This document shows positions 1-7,686 of a stretch of DNA of 55,847 nt, in pieces. Position 1 is the stretch's first letter, and each line of letters begins with the position of its first letter. The notes under the pieces are model-generated. The model did not search any database and had not been told where the DNA came from. It worked only from the letters and a program-made list of their open reading frames with translations. The position numbers and the translations under genes are program-made. The stretch comes from Propionibacteriaceae bacterium (GTDB taxonomy: Bacteria > Actinomycetota > Actinomycetes > Propionibacteriales > Propionibacteriaceae). The stretch spans positions 1 through 55,847 of the forward strand of contig WQZD01000018.1 in NCBI GenBank assembly GCA_009780915.1. The letters run 5' to 3'.

Positions 1-1
1 C

Positions 2-700
2 ACCTTGGGTGCGGCCGGCCCGGTGGTCGGGGCGATCATGATCGGCGCCCTGGTGGCCAACACCGCGATCGAGGTCAACGACATGGTCGCCGACGCGACC
101 GGCCATAATTTCATCCAGGACACCATCTGTTCAGGCAACGCGGCGTGTTACACCGCTGTCGAGATCGGCGGCGCCGCCCTGGGCATGGTCGGCCCCACCG
201 GCGCCGCCGGGGCCGCGAAAGCCGCCACCGCCGCAGCCGAGGCGGAGAAAGCCGCGAAAACAGCCGCCGAGGCCGAGAAAGCCGCTGAGGAAGCTCAGAA
301 AGCCGCCGAAGCCGCAGCTGACGCCAGGAGAATGGCCGAAACGGCTGGAACTGCAGTCGAAGGAACTCCTCAGTATGTCTACCGTGGGGGAACGCGAAGC
401 ACTGTAAACATGACCCCCCGACCGGGCATTGACGATGTTGGCGACAATCCTGGACTGTCAACATGGACAACACCTGAAGCTGCGGCTCCGAATGGAGGCA
501 ATGTGCAGGTTATTGACACCACAAAACTTGAATTATGCGAGGCTCGATGTGACATTGCTCCAGACGGGCATGTAGCAATAACACCATCTGATGGCACCAC
601 AGTGTCTGACTGGGCCAATACGAGAGGGAGTGACCCGCCGAGTCCGCAGACTCAAGACGTCATTAACGCAATTGTAGGTACAATTAAGGTAAAGAATTGA
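2..700 (+). CDS. C-terminal part of a secreted polymorphic toxin (5' end outside window)
   Basis: The frame is open to the window edge, so this is the end of a larger protein; the TTG at position 5 is probably not the true start. The visible part has a hydrophobic glycine/alanine-rich segment, then an Ala/Glu/Lys-rich heptad-like linker (AAEAEKAAKTAAEAEKAAEE), then a small C-terminal domain beginning YVYRGGTRSTVNMTPRPG and ending near HVAITPSDGTTVSDWANTRG. A YRGG start followed by a GLST-like step and a late H-x-I-x-P resembles toxin tips of RHS/polymorphic toxins, some of which are ADP-ribosyltransferase-like; that activity is inference. The next gene overlaps its stop codon, as expected for a toxin-immunity pair. 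The domain-linker-tip layout supports a contact-dependent or secreted toxin; the exact enzymatic class is unknown. Confidence 0.6.
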   Translation, partial: TLGAAGPVVGAIMIGALVANTAIEVNDMVADATGHNFIQDTICSGNAACYTAVEIGGAALGMVGPTGAAGAAKAATAAAEAEKAAKTAAEAEKAAEEAQKAAEAAADARRMAETAGTAVEGTPQYVYRGGTRSTVNMTPRPGIDDVGDNPGLSTWTTPEAAAPNGGNVQVIDTTKLELCEARCDIAPDGHVAITPSDGTTVSDWANTRGSDPPSPQTQDVINAIVGTIKVKN

Positions 701-1113
701 TGATGGTATGTGATTGGTCTCGTCTGTCTGAGATGTGCGTTCAAGTGTTCTCACGCATGGCGGATGAGTTGAAGATAGTCTCACGGGGCGCATGTATTTC
801 GGTTTATCACATGTCGAATTCTGCATTTCACTTGAGTGTGACATTGTCAGTATTGAATAGTGTAATGGAAGATGAGATTGAAGCGCTGGAAATGTCTTTC
901 TGGCGCCCCCCGAACGCGTCCTGCGAGAAGTTCAGTACTTGTTTGATTCGCGGTGATGGGTCCTTTTTGGAGGATGGTCTTGATCGAGAGTTTCTGGGTC
1001 AGAATGACAGTTCCGAATTCTCCGACTGGGTGGGTGAGTGCATCGAGGAAGGTCTCGTGTGGTGCGATAACCACATGGACCTTATGAAGGCGGTGCTACT
1101 AAGGCGAAGTTGA
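697..1113 (+). CDS. Probable cognate immunity protein for the upstream toxin
   Basis: A 138-residue soluble protein with no signal peptide or membrane segment. It is rich in acidic residues (for example EDEIEALEMSF and DSSEFSDWVGECIEEG). I do not recognise the family. The ATG overlaps the stop of the toxin gene in an ATGA arrangement, so the two are translationally coupled; this position directly after a toxin tip is the standard place for an immunity gene. Base composition is more AT-rich than the downstream housekeeping genes, which fits horizontal exchange. Function is inferred from position only. Confidence 0.6.
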   Translation: MMMVCDWSRLSEMCVQVFSRMADELKIVSRGACISVYHMSNSAFHLSVTLSVLNSVMEDEIEALEMSFWRPPNASCEKFSTCLIRGDGSFLEDGLDREFLGQNDSSEFSDWVGECIEEGLVWCDNHMDLMKAVLLRRS

Positions 1114-1184
1114 GGGACGCGCGGCTGCTTTTCCCGACCCACGGCAAGGCGGATTCAGTAGTCTTGCGGCAATAGATAGGCTAG

Positions 1185-1322
1185 ACATTCGTCAAACCAT
1201 TGACCCTTGGCATGAGCCAGGGTATATCCTCGGGGGACGTGCTGGTCGACAAGTCCACTGGCGCTCTGTGGCTTAGATCCAAGACTGGACAGTTCCTGGA
1301 CACGGGGTTTATGAAAGCATGA
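1185..1322 (+). pseudogene. Remnant of a toxin C-terminal tail
   Basis: An open stretch of 45 codons without a proper start runs in frame to a TGA that overlaps the ATG of the next gene (ATGA). The peptide ends GDVLVDKSTGALWLRSKTG followed by QFLDTGFMKA. The pattern of a D-x-L/Y-x-V-D-K-x-T-G turn, an aromatic-basic strand and a final T-G-x is typical of the last residues of polymorphic toxin tips. It is preceded in frame by a TAG, so no intact toxin domain is present. I read it as the leftover end of a displaced or orphan toxin cassette whose immunity gene follows. Confidence 0.5.
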
Positions 1323-1813
1323 CATCGATGATATCTATCAAGTGTGATCTGACTCTTGAAGGGGTCCGGCTTGACCTGACGAAGGTCACCCAGGTTGTGG
1401 GCAGACGGCCCACGGTCACGCGTCAGGCGGATATGCGTGCTGGCCAGATGTCACCTGGGAGAGATGTCTGGGGGTATCGAGTGGAGACCTGGGGATGCTC
1501 GTCCGTCAGTGTGGGTGCTGAGGTTGGATGTGCTTGGCCGGCCATTGAGGTGCCGGTGCGGCGCCTTCTCGACGCCGTCTCGGGCAGGGAAGACGACATC
1601 GCCGTGTACTGCAGGTCGCATAATATTGATGTTCTCCTTGTTGTTGTGATCGGATCGTCAGATGAGCAACTCCCGTCCCTTGACCTGCCATCAGACATTG
1701 TGCTCCTGCTTGCCCGTCTGGGTGCCGCACTGGTCTTCGACACGTACCTCAACCTGGGTGCAGACTATGGCGAGGGACGGGGCTCGGAGCTTCCACGCGT
1801 TGAGCAGGGCTGA
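1319..1813 (+). CDS. DUF4279-like immunity protein
   Basis: A 164-residue cytoplasmic protein. The order of features matches DUF4279 proteins: an N-terminal strand then L-D-L-T-K-V-T-x-x-V-G-x-x-P-T (about residues 18-32), a central W-G-Y region, and a C-terminal segment PSDIVLLLARLGAALVFDTY. DUF4279 proteins are common as immunity genes in polymorphic toxin loci. The ATG overlaps the stop of the toxin-tail remnant at 1185-1322, so this looks like the immunity half of a spare toxin cassette. It would protect against toxins of kin that carry the lost tip. The immunity role is inferred from family and context. Confidence 0.55.
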   Translation: MTSMISIKCDLTLEGVRLDLTKVTQVVGRRPTVTRQADMRAGQMSPGRDVWGYRVETWGCSSVSVGAEVGCAWPAIEVPVRRLLDAVSGREDDIAVYCRSHNIDVLLVVVIGSSDEQLPSLDLPSDIVLLLARLGAALVFDTYLNLGADYGEGRGSELPRVEQG

Positions 1814-2086
1814 TGATGACCGCGTCCATGGGCGGAACACGTATTCAAGCTGAGAGGATGGGATCAGTTGGCAGCCGAGATGTCTGGCGATGACGCTCTC
1901 TTCGTTGGACCAGCCATGGGAAGGGACATCATCCGCAACGAGACATATCCTGGTCAGAGTAGTGTTCTGAATGAGGTGATGACAGTCGGCATCCGCATGG
2001 GTTCGACCAGCGGCGCACCGACGATAGATATTGCTTATCCGAGTGGGCCAAGTGGTGAAAATCCATGTGGCGTGAAGGAGGTGATC

Positions 2087-2506
2087 ATGGTAGGTGCGTT
2101 TAGTCGTATGTTGTTCATGGAGGGGCTCAGTGACTGGGTGATGCTCGCTGCTCTGCGTATGGGGTTCATCGGGGAAGACCCGTCGGAGGACCGGTTCGTC
2201 GCGAAGTCGCGTGCCGCTTTGGAGCCCCTTCTGCGCGATGGGTTGATGGTGATGGGGGATCTCACCGCTCCCGGGGGGAGGTTCCATGCCTGGGATGTGT
2301 CTGTCGAGGAGTGCCTCGACCGGTTTGAGTGGGAGTGCCGTGATGACCACACTCCTCACAAGACCGGCGACTGGTCGTGGGGAACCTGGCTCTGCTTGAC
2401 ACCGAAGGGAGAGGTTGTCGCGGAGGAGTGCTATGCCTCGGACCCCGATCCACTCGGTATTGATGCTTCGCGTTATGGAGGCGCCGTGCCGGGAGGTGTG
2501 TTGTGA
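2087..2506 (+). CDS. Small protein of unknown family, probable orphan immunity protein
   Basis: The start is set by a strong ribosome binding site (AAGGAGG, about 2075-2081) just before ATG 2087, giving 139 residues; the frame is open upstream to 1820 but without a good start. The protein opens MVGAFSRMLFMEGLSDWVML, has a helical RAALEPLLRDGLMVMGDL segment resembling a winged-helix, then a Trp-rich acidic C-terminal part (GDWSWGTWLCLTP). Similar actinobacterial proteins follow toxins, but I cannot name a family. The stop overlaps the GTG of the barstar-like gene (GTGA), so the two are coupled. Immunity function is inference. Confidence 0.5.
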   Translation: MVGAFSRMLFMEGLSDWVMLAALRMGFIGEDPSEDRFVAKSRAALEPLLRDGLMVMGDLTAPGGRFHAWDVSVEECLDRFEWECRDDHTPHKTGDWSWGTWLCLTPKGEVVAEECYASDPDPLGIDASRYGGAVPGGVL

Positions 2507-3171
2507 ATGAGAAGGAATGGGTCGCTGACGGAGTGCCCGTTCGGTTGGGGCGGATTGACGAGAGCCCCTGGCTGGCTCTCGATCGCACCCTCTCTGAGGT
2601 CGGTGATGCGTGTTTGCGCTGGCTCATGGCTGGCTTTTCTGTGCGGTGGGTGTCTGGCAGGCAGATGGGTGGTCTTGACGGGGTCTTCGCACAGTTTGCT
2701 GCCGCGTGGCAGTTTCCCCCGTTCTTCGGCTGGAACCTGGCGGCGTTCGATGAGTGCCTGAGGGAGGTGGACATCAATCAGGTGGTGCCGCCTGGTCGAG
2801 GTTATGTGGTGGTGCTGTTTGATGCGGGGTCTGTCCTGGTCGGGGAAGAACCGGATTTGCCTCCCCTTGTTCGCGCGATGAGTTATGCGCATGAGGTGTA
2901 TTCGAAGCCCATCATCCGCGGTGAGTGGTGGGATCGTCCCGCACTGCCATTTCATGTGGTACTCCACATGGGGCGCGACCATGCTCGACGCTGGGAGGAT
3001 GCTGGGGTGTCCTTGTCGTGGCTCGACCAGGAGTCTGACGGCATGGCTATCGACGGTCTGAGGAATCCACGACGGTCCCTGTCTTTTCCATCGACCAAGC
3101 ACGCTACTACCAATGGGAGGCATCCCAATGAGCTATCTCACATATCTTGCGGGGTTGTCTTCCAGAATTGA
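2503..3171 (+). CDS. Barstar-family (ribonuclease inhibitor-like) immunity protein
   Basis: A 222-residue protein starting at GTG 2503, which overlaps the previous stop. Residues about 52-90 carry the barstar signature: a G-x-x-M-G-G-L-D-G strand, a helix ending in AAWQFPPFFGWNLAAFDECL, which matches the family F-P-x-x-F/Y-G-x-N-x-x-A-x-x-x-C-L core. Barstar proteins bind and block barnase-type RNases. The C-terminal half beyond residue about 115 is extra compared with the usual roughly 90-residue barstar and is not recognised. No matching RNase toxin is visible in the window, so it is an orphan immunity gene or protects against other strains. Confidence 0.65.
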   Translation: MNEKEWVADGVPVRLGRIDESPWLALDRTLSEVGDACLRWLMAGFSVRWVSGRQMGGLDGVFAQFAAAWQFPPFFGWNLAAFDECLREVDINQVVPPGRGYVVVLFDAGSVLVGEEPDLPPLVRAMSYAHEVYSKPIIRGEWWDRPALPFHVVLHMGRDHARRWEDAGVSLSWLDQESDGMAIDGLRNPRRSLSFPSTKHATTNGRHPNELSHISCGVVFQN

Positions 3172-3691
3172 GAAACTGTCGAATCGTGCGCAATCGGCTT
3201 TGTTTTGGGTTCTGGGAGAAGGACTTCTTGCAGGCCTGGAAGCGCCTGACAGGTGGTGGGATTGGATTCGGAGTGCTTCCCGGCAGGGGTTCGGGTATGC
3301 GACCACAGGTCGGGCTTCGCCTGATTCTTTCAGCCTACGAGTTCAAGCTAGCGATCTTGCCAGCATCGAGGAGATGCCTCAACACCTACAGTCAGTGGTG
3401 GGATGTCTCATGAGCGCCATCGGCGACGACAGTGGGCCTCATTCGGGAGGTGCTGTTTCACTGGCATTCTTTCCATTGATGCGGGATGAGTCGCTGCGCT
3501 TGTTCGGTGATGTCGCGCAGGGAGGCGATTGTGAGGAAGATGAGGTTTTCGGTCGGCCAAGAATCCAGCAAGCTGTCGGTTTCGTGAACGCGATAGTTGA
3601 TATTCTAAACAAGACTCCAGCTCCGACGGCAGCCTTCGTGAGTGGTATTCAACGAGGGTCTGAGGTGCTGTCACCTGTCGTTGACCGATGA
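3128..3691 (+). CDS. Uncharacterised protein, probable orphan immunity protein
   Basis: The start ATG 3128 is chosen because GGGAGG lies about seven bases upstream; an in-frame ATG at 3113 lacks a site. The 187-residue product is soluble, with no recognised motif. It begins MSYLTYLAGLSSRIEKLSNR, contains WWDWIRSA and a C-terminal region with RIQQAVGFVNAIVDIL. The gene overlaps the end of the barstar-like gene by 44 bases and is the last member of the same-direction run of small genes downstream of the toxin. Its membership in the immunity string is inferred from position and size. Confidence 0.45.
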   Translation: MSYLTYLAGLSSRIEKLSNRAQSALFWVLGEGLLAGLEAPDRWWDWIRSASRQGFGYATTGRASPDSFSLRVQASDLASIEEMPQHLQSVVGCLMSAIGDDSGPHSGGAVSLAFFPLMRDESLRLFGDVAQGGDCEEDEVFGRPRIQQAVGFVNAIVDILNKTPAPTAAFVSGIQRGSEVLSPVVDR

Positions 3692-3838
3692 GGGCAGGTG
3701 GACGCGACGGAGTCTGTGCTGGCGGGTGTACGTCGGTGTGCGATCTTCCAGGTGATGGATGACCTCGTGACGATTCGAACGCGCAAGTACTTTGCGAACC
3801 CACGGCAAGGAATGGTGGTGGAACTTGCCCCCGCCTAC

Positions 3839-3844
3839 TAGACT
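3839..3844 (+). promoter_or_regulatory. -10 element of dxs, leaderless spacing
   Basis: TAGACT lies six bases before the dxs ATG, and there is no Shine-Dalgarno sequence between them. A transcript would start at or next to the ATG. Confidence 0.45.
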
Positions 3845-3850
3845 GGCAAG

Positions 3851-5728
3851 ATGCCTCAACTATCCGATCTGACATGTCCAGAAGATCTCGCCGCATTGTC
3901 CGAGGAAGACCTGGACGACCTGTGCACGCAGATTCGGCAGTTTCTGATCGAGAAGGTGTCGGTGACGGGAGGACACCTCGGGCCTAACCTGGGAGTCGTC
4001 GAGGTCACCATGGCCATCCACCGGGTCTTCCAGTCTCCCTTCGACCCCATCATCTTCGACACCGGGCACATCAGCTACGTCCACAAGATCCTCACCGGAC
4101 GCCAGGCGGGTTTCGACCAGTTGCGCCAGGCGGGAGGGCTGTCGGGATACCCCAATCGGGCGGAATCCGCCCATGACTGGGTCGAGAACTCCCATGCCTC
4201 CGCCGCCCTGTCCTGGGGGACGGGGATGGCCGAGGCCTTCCGTCTCCAAGGGAACCCCCACTGCGTCGTGGTGGTCGTCGGCGACGGCGCCTTGACCGGC
4301 GGCATGGCCTGGGAGGCCCTGAACAACATCGCGGTGCAGAAGGACCTGCGCATGGTGATCGTCGTCAACGACAACGGGCGTTCGTATACCCCGACCGTGG
4401 GTGGTCTGGCGGAGCACTTGTCTGGGATCCGCACCGACCGACGGTACGATCCGACCCTGGACGTCGTCAAGACGGTCGTCCAGAAGGCCCCGCTCGTGGG
4501 GCGTCCCGCGTACGACCTCCTCCATGGGCTCAAAGTGGGCCTGAAGGACATTCTCGCCCCCCAGGGCCTCTTCTCCGACTTGGGCCTGAAGTACATCGGC
4601 CCGGTGGCCGGGCACGACCGATCCGCCGTCGAGAAGGCCCTCACCCAGGCCAAGGGGTACGAAGGCCCCGTGATCGTCCACTGCCTCACCGAGAAGGGCC
4701 ACGGGTTCTCCGCCGCCGAGCAGGACGACGCCGATCGCTTCCATGCCGTGGACGGTTTCAACCTGGAGACCGGCAAGGCTCAGCACGATGTCACCGGGAG
4801 GTCGTGGACCCAGGTCTTCTCCGACGAGATGGTCGCCCTGGCCGGGACGGATCCCGACCTGGTGGCGATCAGCGCCGCGATGATCAACCCGGTGGGCCTG
4901 GGGCCGATGGCGGCCGCCTACCCGGATCGGGTCTTCGACGTGGGGATCGCGGAACAACACGCGGTCGTCAGCGCCGCCGGTATGGCCATGGCCGGGCTCC
5001 ATCCGGTCGTGGCCGTGTACGCCACCTTCCTGAACCGTGGCTTCGACCAGGTGCTCATGGACGTGGGCCTCCATTCCATGCCTGTGACCTTCGTCCTCGA
5101 CCGGGCGGGCGTCACCGGCCCGGACGGCGCCAGCCACCACGGCATCTGGGACATGTCGATCTTCGCGGACGTGCCCGGGATGCATATCGCCGCCCCGCGC
5201 GACGAGGAGACCCTCAGGCGCGCTCTGCGGGAAGCCCTCGCCGCGTCCCATCCCTGTGTCGTGCGTTTCCCCAAGGGGGAGGTGCCGGCCCCGCTGGCCC
5301 CCGTGCGCTGCGAGGACGGCATCGACATCCTCATGGACCACGCCGGCGAGGGGACGCCGCAGGTGTGCCTGATCGGGTACGGCCCCATGGCCCAGCTGGC
5401 GGTCCAGGCAGGGGAGGACTTGGCCGGTCGGGGAGTCGGCGCCATGGTCATCGATCCCGTGTGGGCCGCGCCCGTGACGCCCGCCTTGCTCGCAACCGTC
5501 GCATCCGCCCGCGTGGTGGTCACCATCGAGGACGGCATCGACGCCGGTGGTGTGGGGCAAAGGCTCCAACTCGCCTTGGCTGACGCCTCCAGCGGAGCGA
5601 CCGTCGTCAGATGTGCCATCCCCACGTCTTTCGTGCACCAGGGGTCTCGGGCGTCCATCCTGGCCGAGCTCGGGTTCACGCCCGAGGCCATCGTCGACCG
5701 AGTCCTCGCGGCCCTAGCCGAGCGCTGA
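3851..5728 (+). CDS. dxs: 1-deoxy-D-xylulose-5-phosphate synthase
   Basis: Condenses pyruvate and glyceraldehyde 3-phosphate into DXP, the first step of the MEP isoprenoid pathway, using thiamine diphosphate. The 625-residue length is normal. Residues 40-51 (GGHLGPNLGVVE) and the GDGALTGG motif at 144-151 form the ThDP and magnesium site; the central DVGIAEQHAV and C-terminal transketolase domain are present. The ATG is six bases after a TAGACT hexamer, so the mRNA is probably leaderless. It supplies isopentenyl units for the undecaprenyl or decaprenyl carrier lipid needed by the glycan locus downstream, as well as for quinones. It converges on the ribonuclease D gene, overlapping it by 15 bases at the 3' end. 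Confidence 0.97.
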   Translation: MPQLSDLTCPEDLAALSEEDLDDLCTQIRQFLIEKVSVTGGHLGPNLGVVEVTMAIHRVFQSPFDPIIFDTGHISYVHKILTGRQAGFDQLRQAGGLSGYPNRAESAHDWVENSHASAALSWGTGMAEAFRLQGNPHCVVVVVGDGALTGGMAWEALNNIAVQKDLRMVIVVNDNGRSYTPTVGGLAEHLSGIRTDRRYDPTLDVVKTVVQKAPLVGRPAYDLLHGLKVGLKDILAPQGLFSDLGLKYIGPVAGHDRSAVEKALTQAKGYEGPVIVHCLTEKGHGFSAAEQDDADRFHAVDGFNLETGKAQHDVTGRSWTQVFSDEMVALAGTDPDLVAISAAMINPVGLGPMAAAYPDRVFDVGIAEQHAVVSAAGMAMAGLHPVVAVYATFLNRGFDQVLMDVGLHSMPVTFVLDRAGVTGPDGASHHGIWDMSIFADVPGMHIAAPRDEETLRRALREALAASHPCVVRFPKGEVPAPLAPVRCEDGIDILMDHAGEGTPQVCLIGYGPMAQLAVQAGEDLAGRGVGAMVIDPVWAAPVTPALLATVASARVVVTIEDGIDAGGVGQRLQLALADASSGATVVRCAIPTSFVHQGSRASILAELGFTPEAIVDRVLAALAER

Positions 5729-6979
5729 GGGATTCGTCTCGGCGTCAGAGGCGACGGCGTCGAGGCTGGCGTGTGTAGCCAACACGTCACAGATGACGGG
5801 GACGACGATCTGACGTTGCCAGGGGCGTGCCTGGAGTCGCGCCAACTGGGCGTCGACGCTGGCCGGGTCTGTTCCCGTGGGTTCCCACAGGAGGGCTCGC
5901 AGCGCTTTGGGCGCCAGGAGGTTCTCGAGGGGCACGCACAGGGTCTGTGCGAGCTCCAGCAGGGCTGGGCGCACGACATCCCATCGGACGGCCGCCTCGG
6001 GGTTCCTGCGATGCCATTGGCCTGGCGCGGGGATGGGCGGTCGAGGAGATTTCAGGGGTGGAAGATCCGTGGGACCCATCGACGCCACCCTCTCGACGGC
6101 TTCGGCGAAGTCGGGCAGGTAGTCCTGGTTGACCCGGTGCTTCCAATCGCCCCAATGGAGGGCTTTACGGGCTTGGGAGACCGAGTCCTCGCTCACCCGG
6201 GCGGCCATGGCGGTGATGGCCCGGTCATTGACGATGCGATGAGGCGCCAGGTCCGTCTCCTGGGCGATGAGGTCCCGCGCGACGTAGAACTCTCGTACCA
6301 GCCCCAAGCCCCTGCGGGTGCGCACCAGGTGGATGTCCGCCGTGCGCCGCCACGGATCGGGCTTGGGCTCGGGCGGATCTTGGGTGAGGAGGTACTCGAA
6401 CTCCTCACGGGCCCACTGCGTCTTGCCCGAGTCGGCCAGCTCCTGCTTCTCACGCTCGACCAACTCGATGAGGAACTCCACGTCACCGGCCGCGTAGGAC
6501 AGCCAGGACTCGGGGAGAGGCCGGACGGACCAATCAGAGTTGGAGTGCTCCTTGGCGAGGGTCACGCCCACCACGTCGGCCACCATAGGGCCCAGTCCCA
6601 CCTTCTCCCGTCCGAGCAAGCGGGCGCACAACTCGGTGTCGAAGAGGACACGAGGGTTCAGGCCGCACTGCCGCAAGGAGGGAAGATCCTGGCTGGCGGC
6701 GTGGAGGATCCATTCTTTGTCGCTCAGCGCGGAGTCCAGGTCCGCGAACGCCTGCTCATGGATGCCGATCGGGTCGATCAGGGCGATGCCCGTCGTCAGA
6801 GTCTTGAGTTGGATCAGGTAGGCCCGTTGGTCGTAGCGATACCCGCACGCCCGTTCCGTGTCCACCGCGACAGGACCGGGGTCCCGCCGCAGATCCGCCA
6901 CGAGCTGGGCCAGGGCGTCGTCCGTCTCGATGACGTCAGGCGCCGGGGTCTCGTACGGCTGGACGGACTCCTCGCTCAT
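5714..6979 (-). CDS. Ribonuclease D-like 3'-5' exoribonuclease with HRDC domain
   Basis: DEDD-family 3'-5' exonuclease expected to trim tRNA or other stable RNA ends. Motif I is VAVDTERA (residues about 37-44), motif II is in WILHAASQDLPSL, and motif III is YAAGDVEFL. A C-terminal HRDC-like helical region follows (about residues 205-290). The start is placed at ATG 6979 because it overlaps the TGA of the DUF3000 gene (ATGA); a longer frame to 6994 has no better site. The DUF3000-rnd pair is conserved in actinobacteria, and both are probably one transcript. About 421 residues, within the range for actinobacterial homologues. Confidence 0.9.
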   Translation of the reverse strand: MSEESVQPYETPAPDVIETDDALAQLVADLRRDPGPVAVDTERACGYRYDQRAYLIQLKTLTTGIALIDPIGIHEQAFADLDSALSDKEWILHAASQDLPSLRQCGLNPRVLFDTELCARLLGREKVGLGPMVADVVGVTLAKEHSNSDWSVRPLPESWLSYAAGDVEFLIELVEREKQELADSGKTQWAREEFEYLLTQDPPEPKPDPWRRTADIHLVRTRRGLGLVREFYVARDLIAQETDLAPHRIVNDRAITAMAARVSEDSVSQARKALHWGDWKHRVNQDYLPDFAEAVERVASMGPTDLPPLKSPRPPIPAPGQWHRRNPEAAVRWDVVRPALLELAQTLCVPLENLLAPKALRALLWEPTGTDPASVDAQLARLQARPWQRQIVVPVICDVLATHASLDAVASDAETNPSALG

Positions 6980-7569
6980 CGTCGCGCCGCCCACCGGGTG
7001 GCGAACGGGACCACCGTGTCGTCTTCGGGCGGCAGGCCCGCGATCTCCAGCAAGAGGTCCTGCCAGGCTTCCATGTGGGCGACCAGGGCGTGGTCGTCGG
7101 TCAGATCAGGGGTCCACGATGCGCGGATCTCAATCTGTGAGACAGTCTTCTCGTCCTGTTTCGTCCCGTACGGCGTGGACGCCGTCGTCGTGATCGTGCC
7201 GCACTCGCAGGTGTGGAGAGCTCCGCGCGAGGACAGGGCGCCGATCAGCCAGGACCATCCGACGTCGGCGAGAAAAGGGTCGTGAACCATCTCAGCCGTC
7301 ACGTCCGCTTGGGCGAATGTCACGCATCGGAACGTGCCGCCCCACAGATCGTTCCCGTCCGGATCGTGGAGGAGGATCAACCGTCCCGTCCCGACTTCCT
7401 CCGAATCGACGAGGATGTCCGCGTCGATGGCCGCCGCGTAGGGCGCGATATGGGTCGGGGGCTCGAGTTCGCTGATGTGGATACGGGGGTCCCATGAGAA
7501 AGAACTGAGATCGTGCACAGCGGAAGCGAAGGGGAGGGGGAGTATTCCGATGTGAGGCGATGTGTTCAC
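6976..7569 (-). CDS. DUF3000 family protein
   Basis: A 197-residue soluble protein of the actinobacterial DUF3000 family, function unknown. Family-like features are the N-terminal ISELEPPTHIAPYAAAIDAD segment, the LLHDPDGNDLWGGTFRCV core and the C-terminal EIRASWTPDLTDDHALVAHM. The start is GTG 7569; six bases upstream on the minus strand is TACTCT, so translation is probably leaderless. It overlaps and is co-transcribed with the ribonuclease D gene, suggesting a link to RNA metabolism, but that is inference from gene order. Confidence 0.85.
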   Translation of the reverse strand: MNTSPHIGILPLPFASAVHDLSSFSWDPRIHISELEPPTHIAPYAAAIDADILVDSEEVGTGRLILLHDPDGNDLWGGTFRCVTFAQADVTAEMVHDPFLADVGWSWLIGALSSRGALHTCECGTITTTASTPYGTKQDEKTVSQIEIRASWTPDLTDDHALVAHMEAWQDLLLEIAGLPPEDDTVVPFATRWAARR

Positions 7570-7686
7570 CCCTCAAGAGTAGCCAGGGGTACGTGGGGCG
7601 GCTCGACGGCGCGCCGTGGAGGGGTCGCATACGCGTTTCTGATCGCAGTCCGGAGCATGGATGCGGCGGTGGCACAATGGGGAATC

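Noticed and set aside
3860-5638. Long minus-strand frame opposite dxs
   Set aside because: It is a shadow of the high-GC dxs codons. The low-complexity His/Gly/Asp-rich product is not protein-like and dxs is clear on the plus strand.
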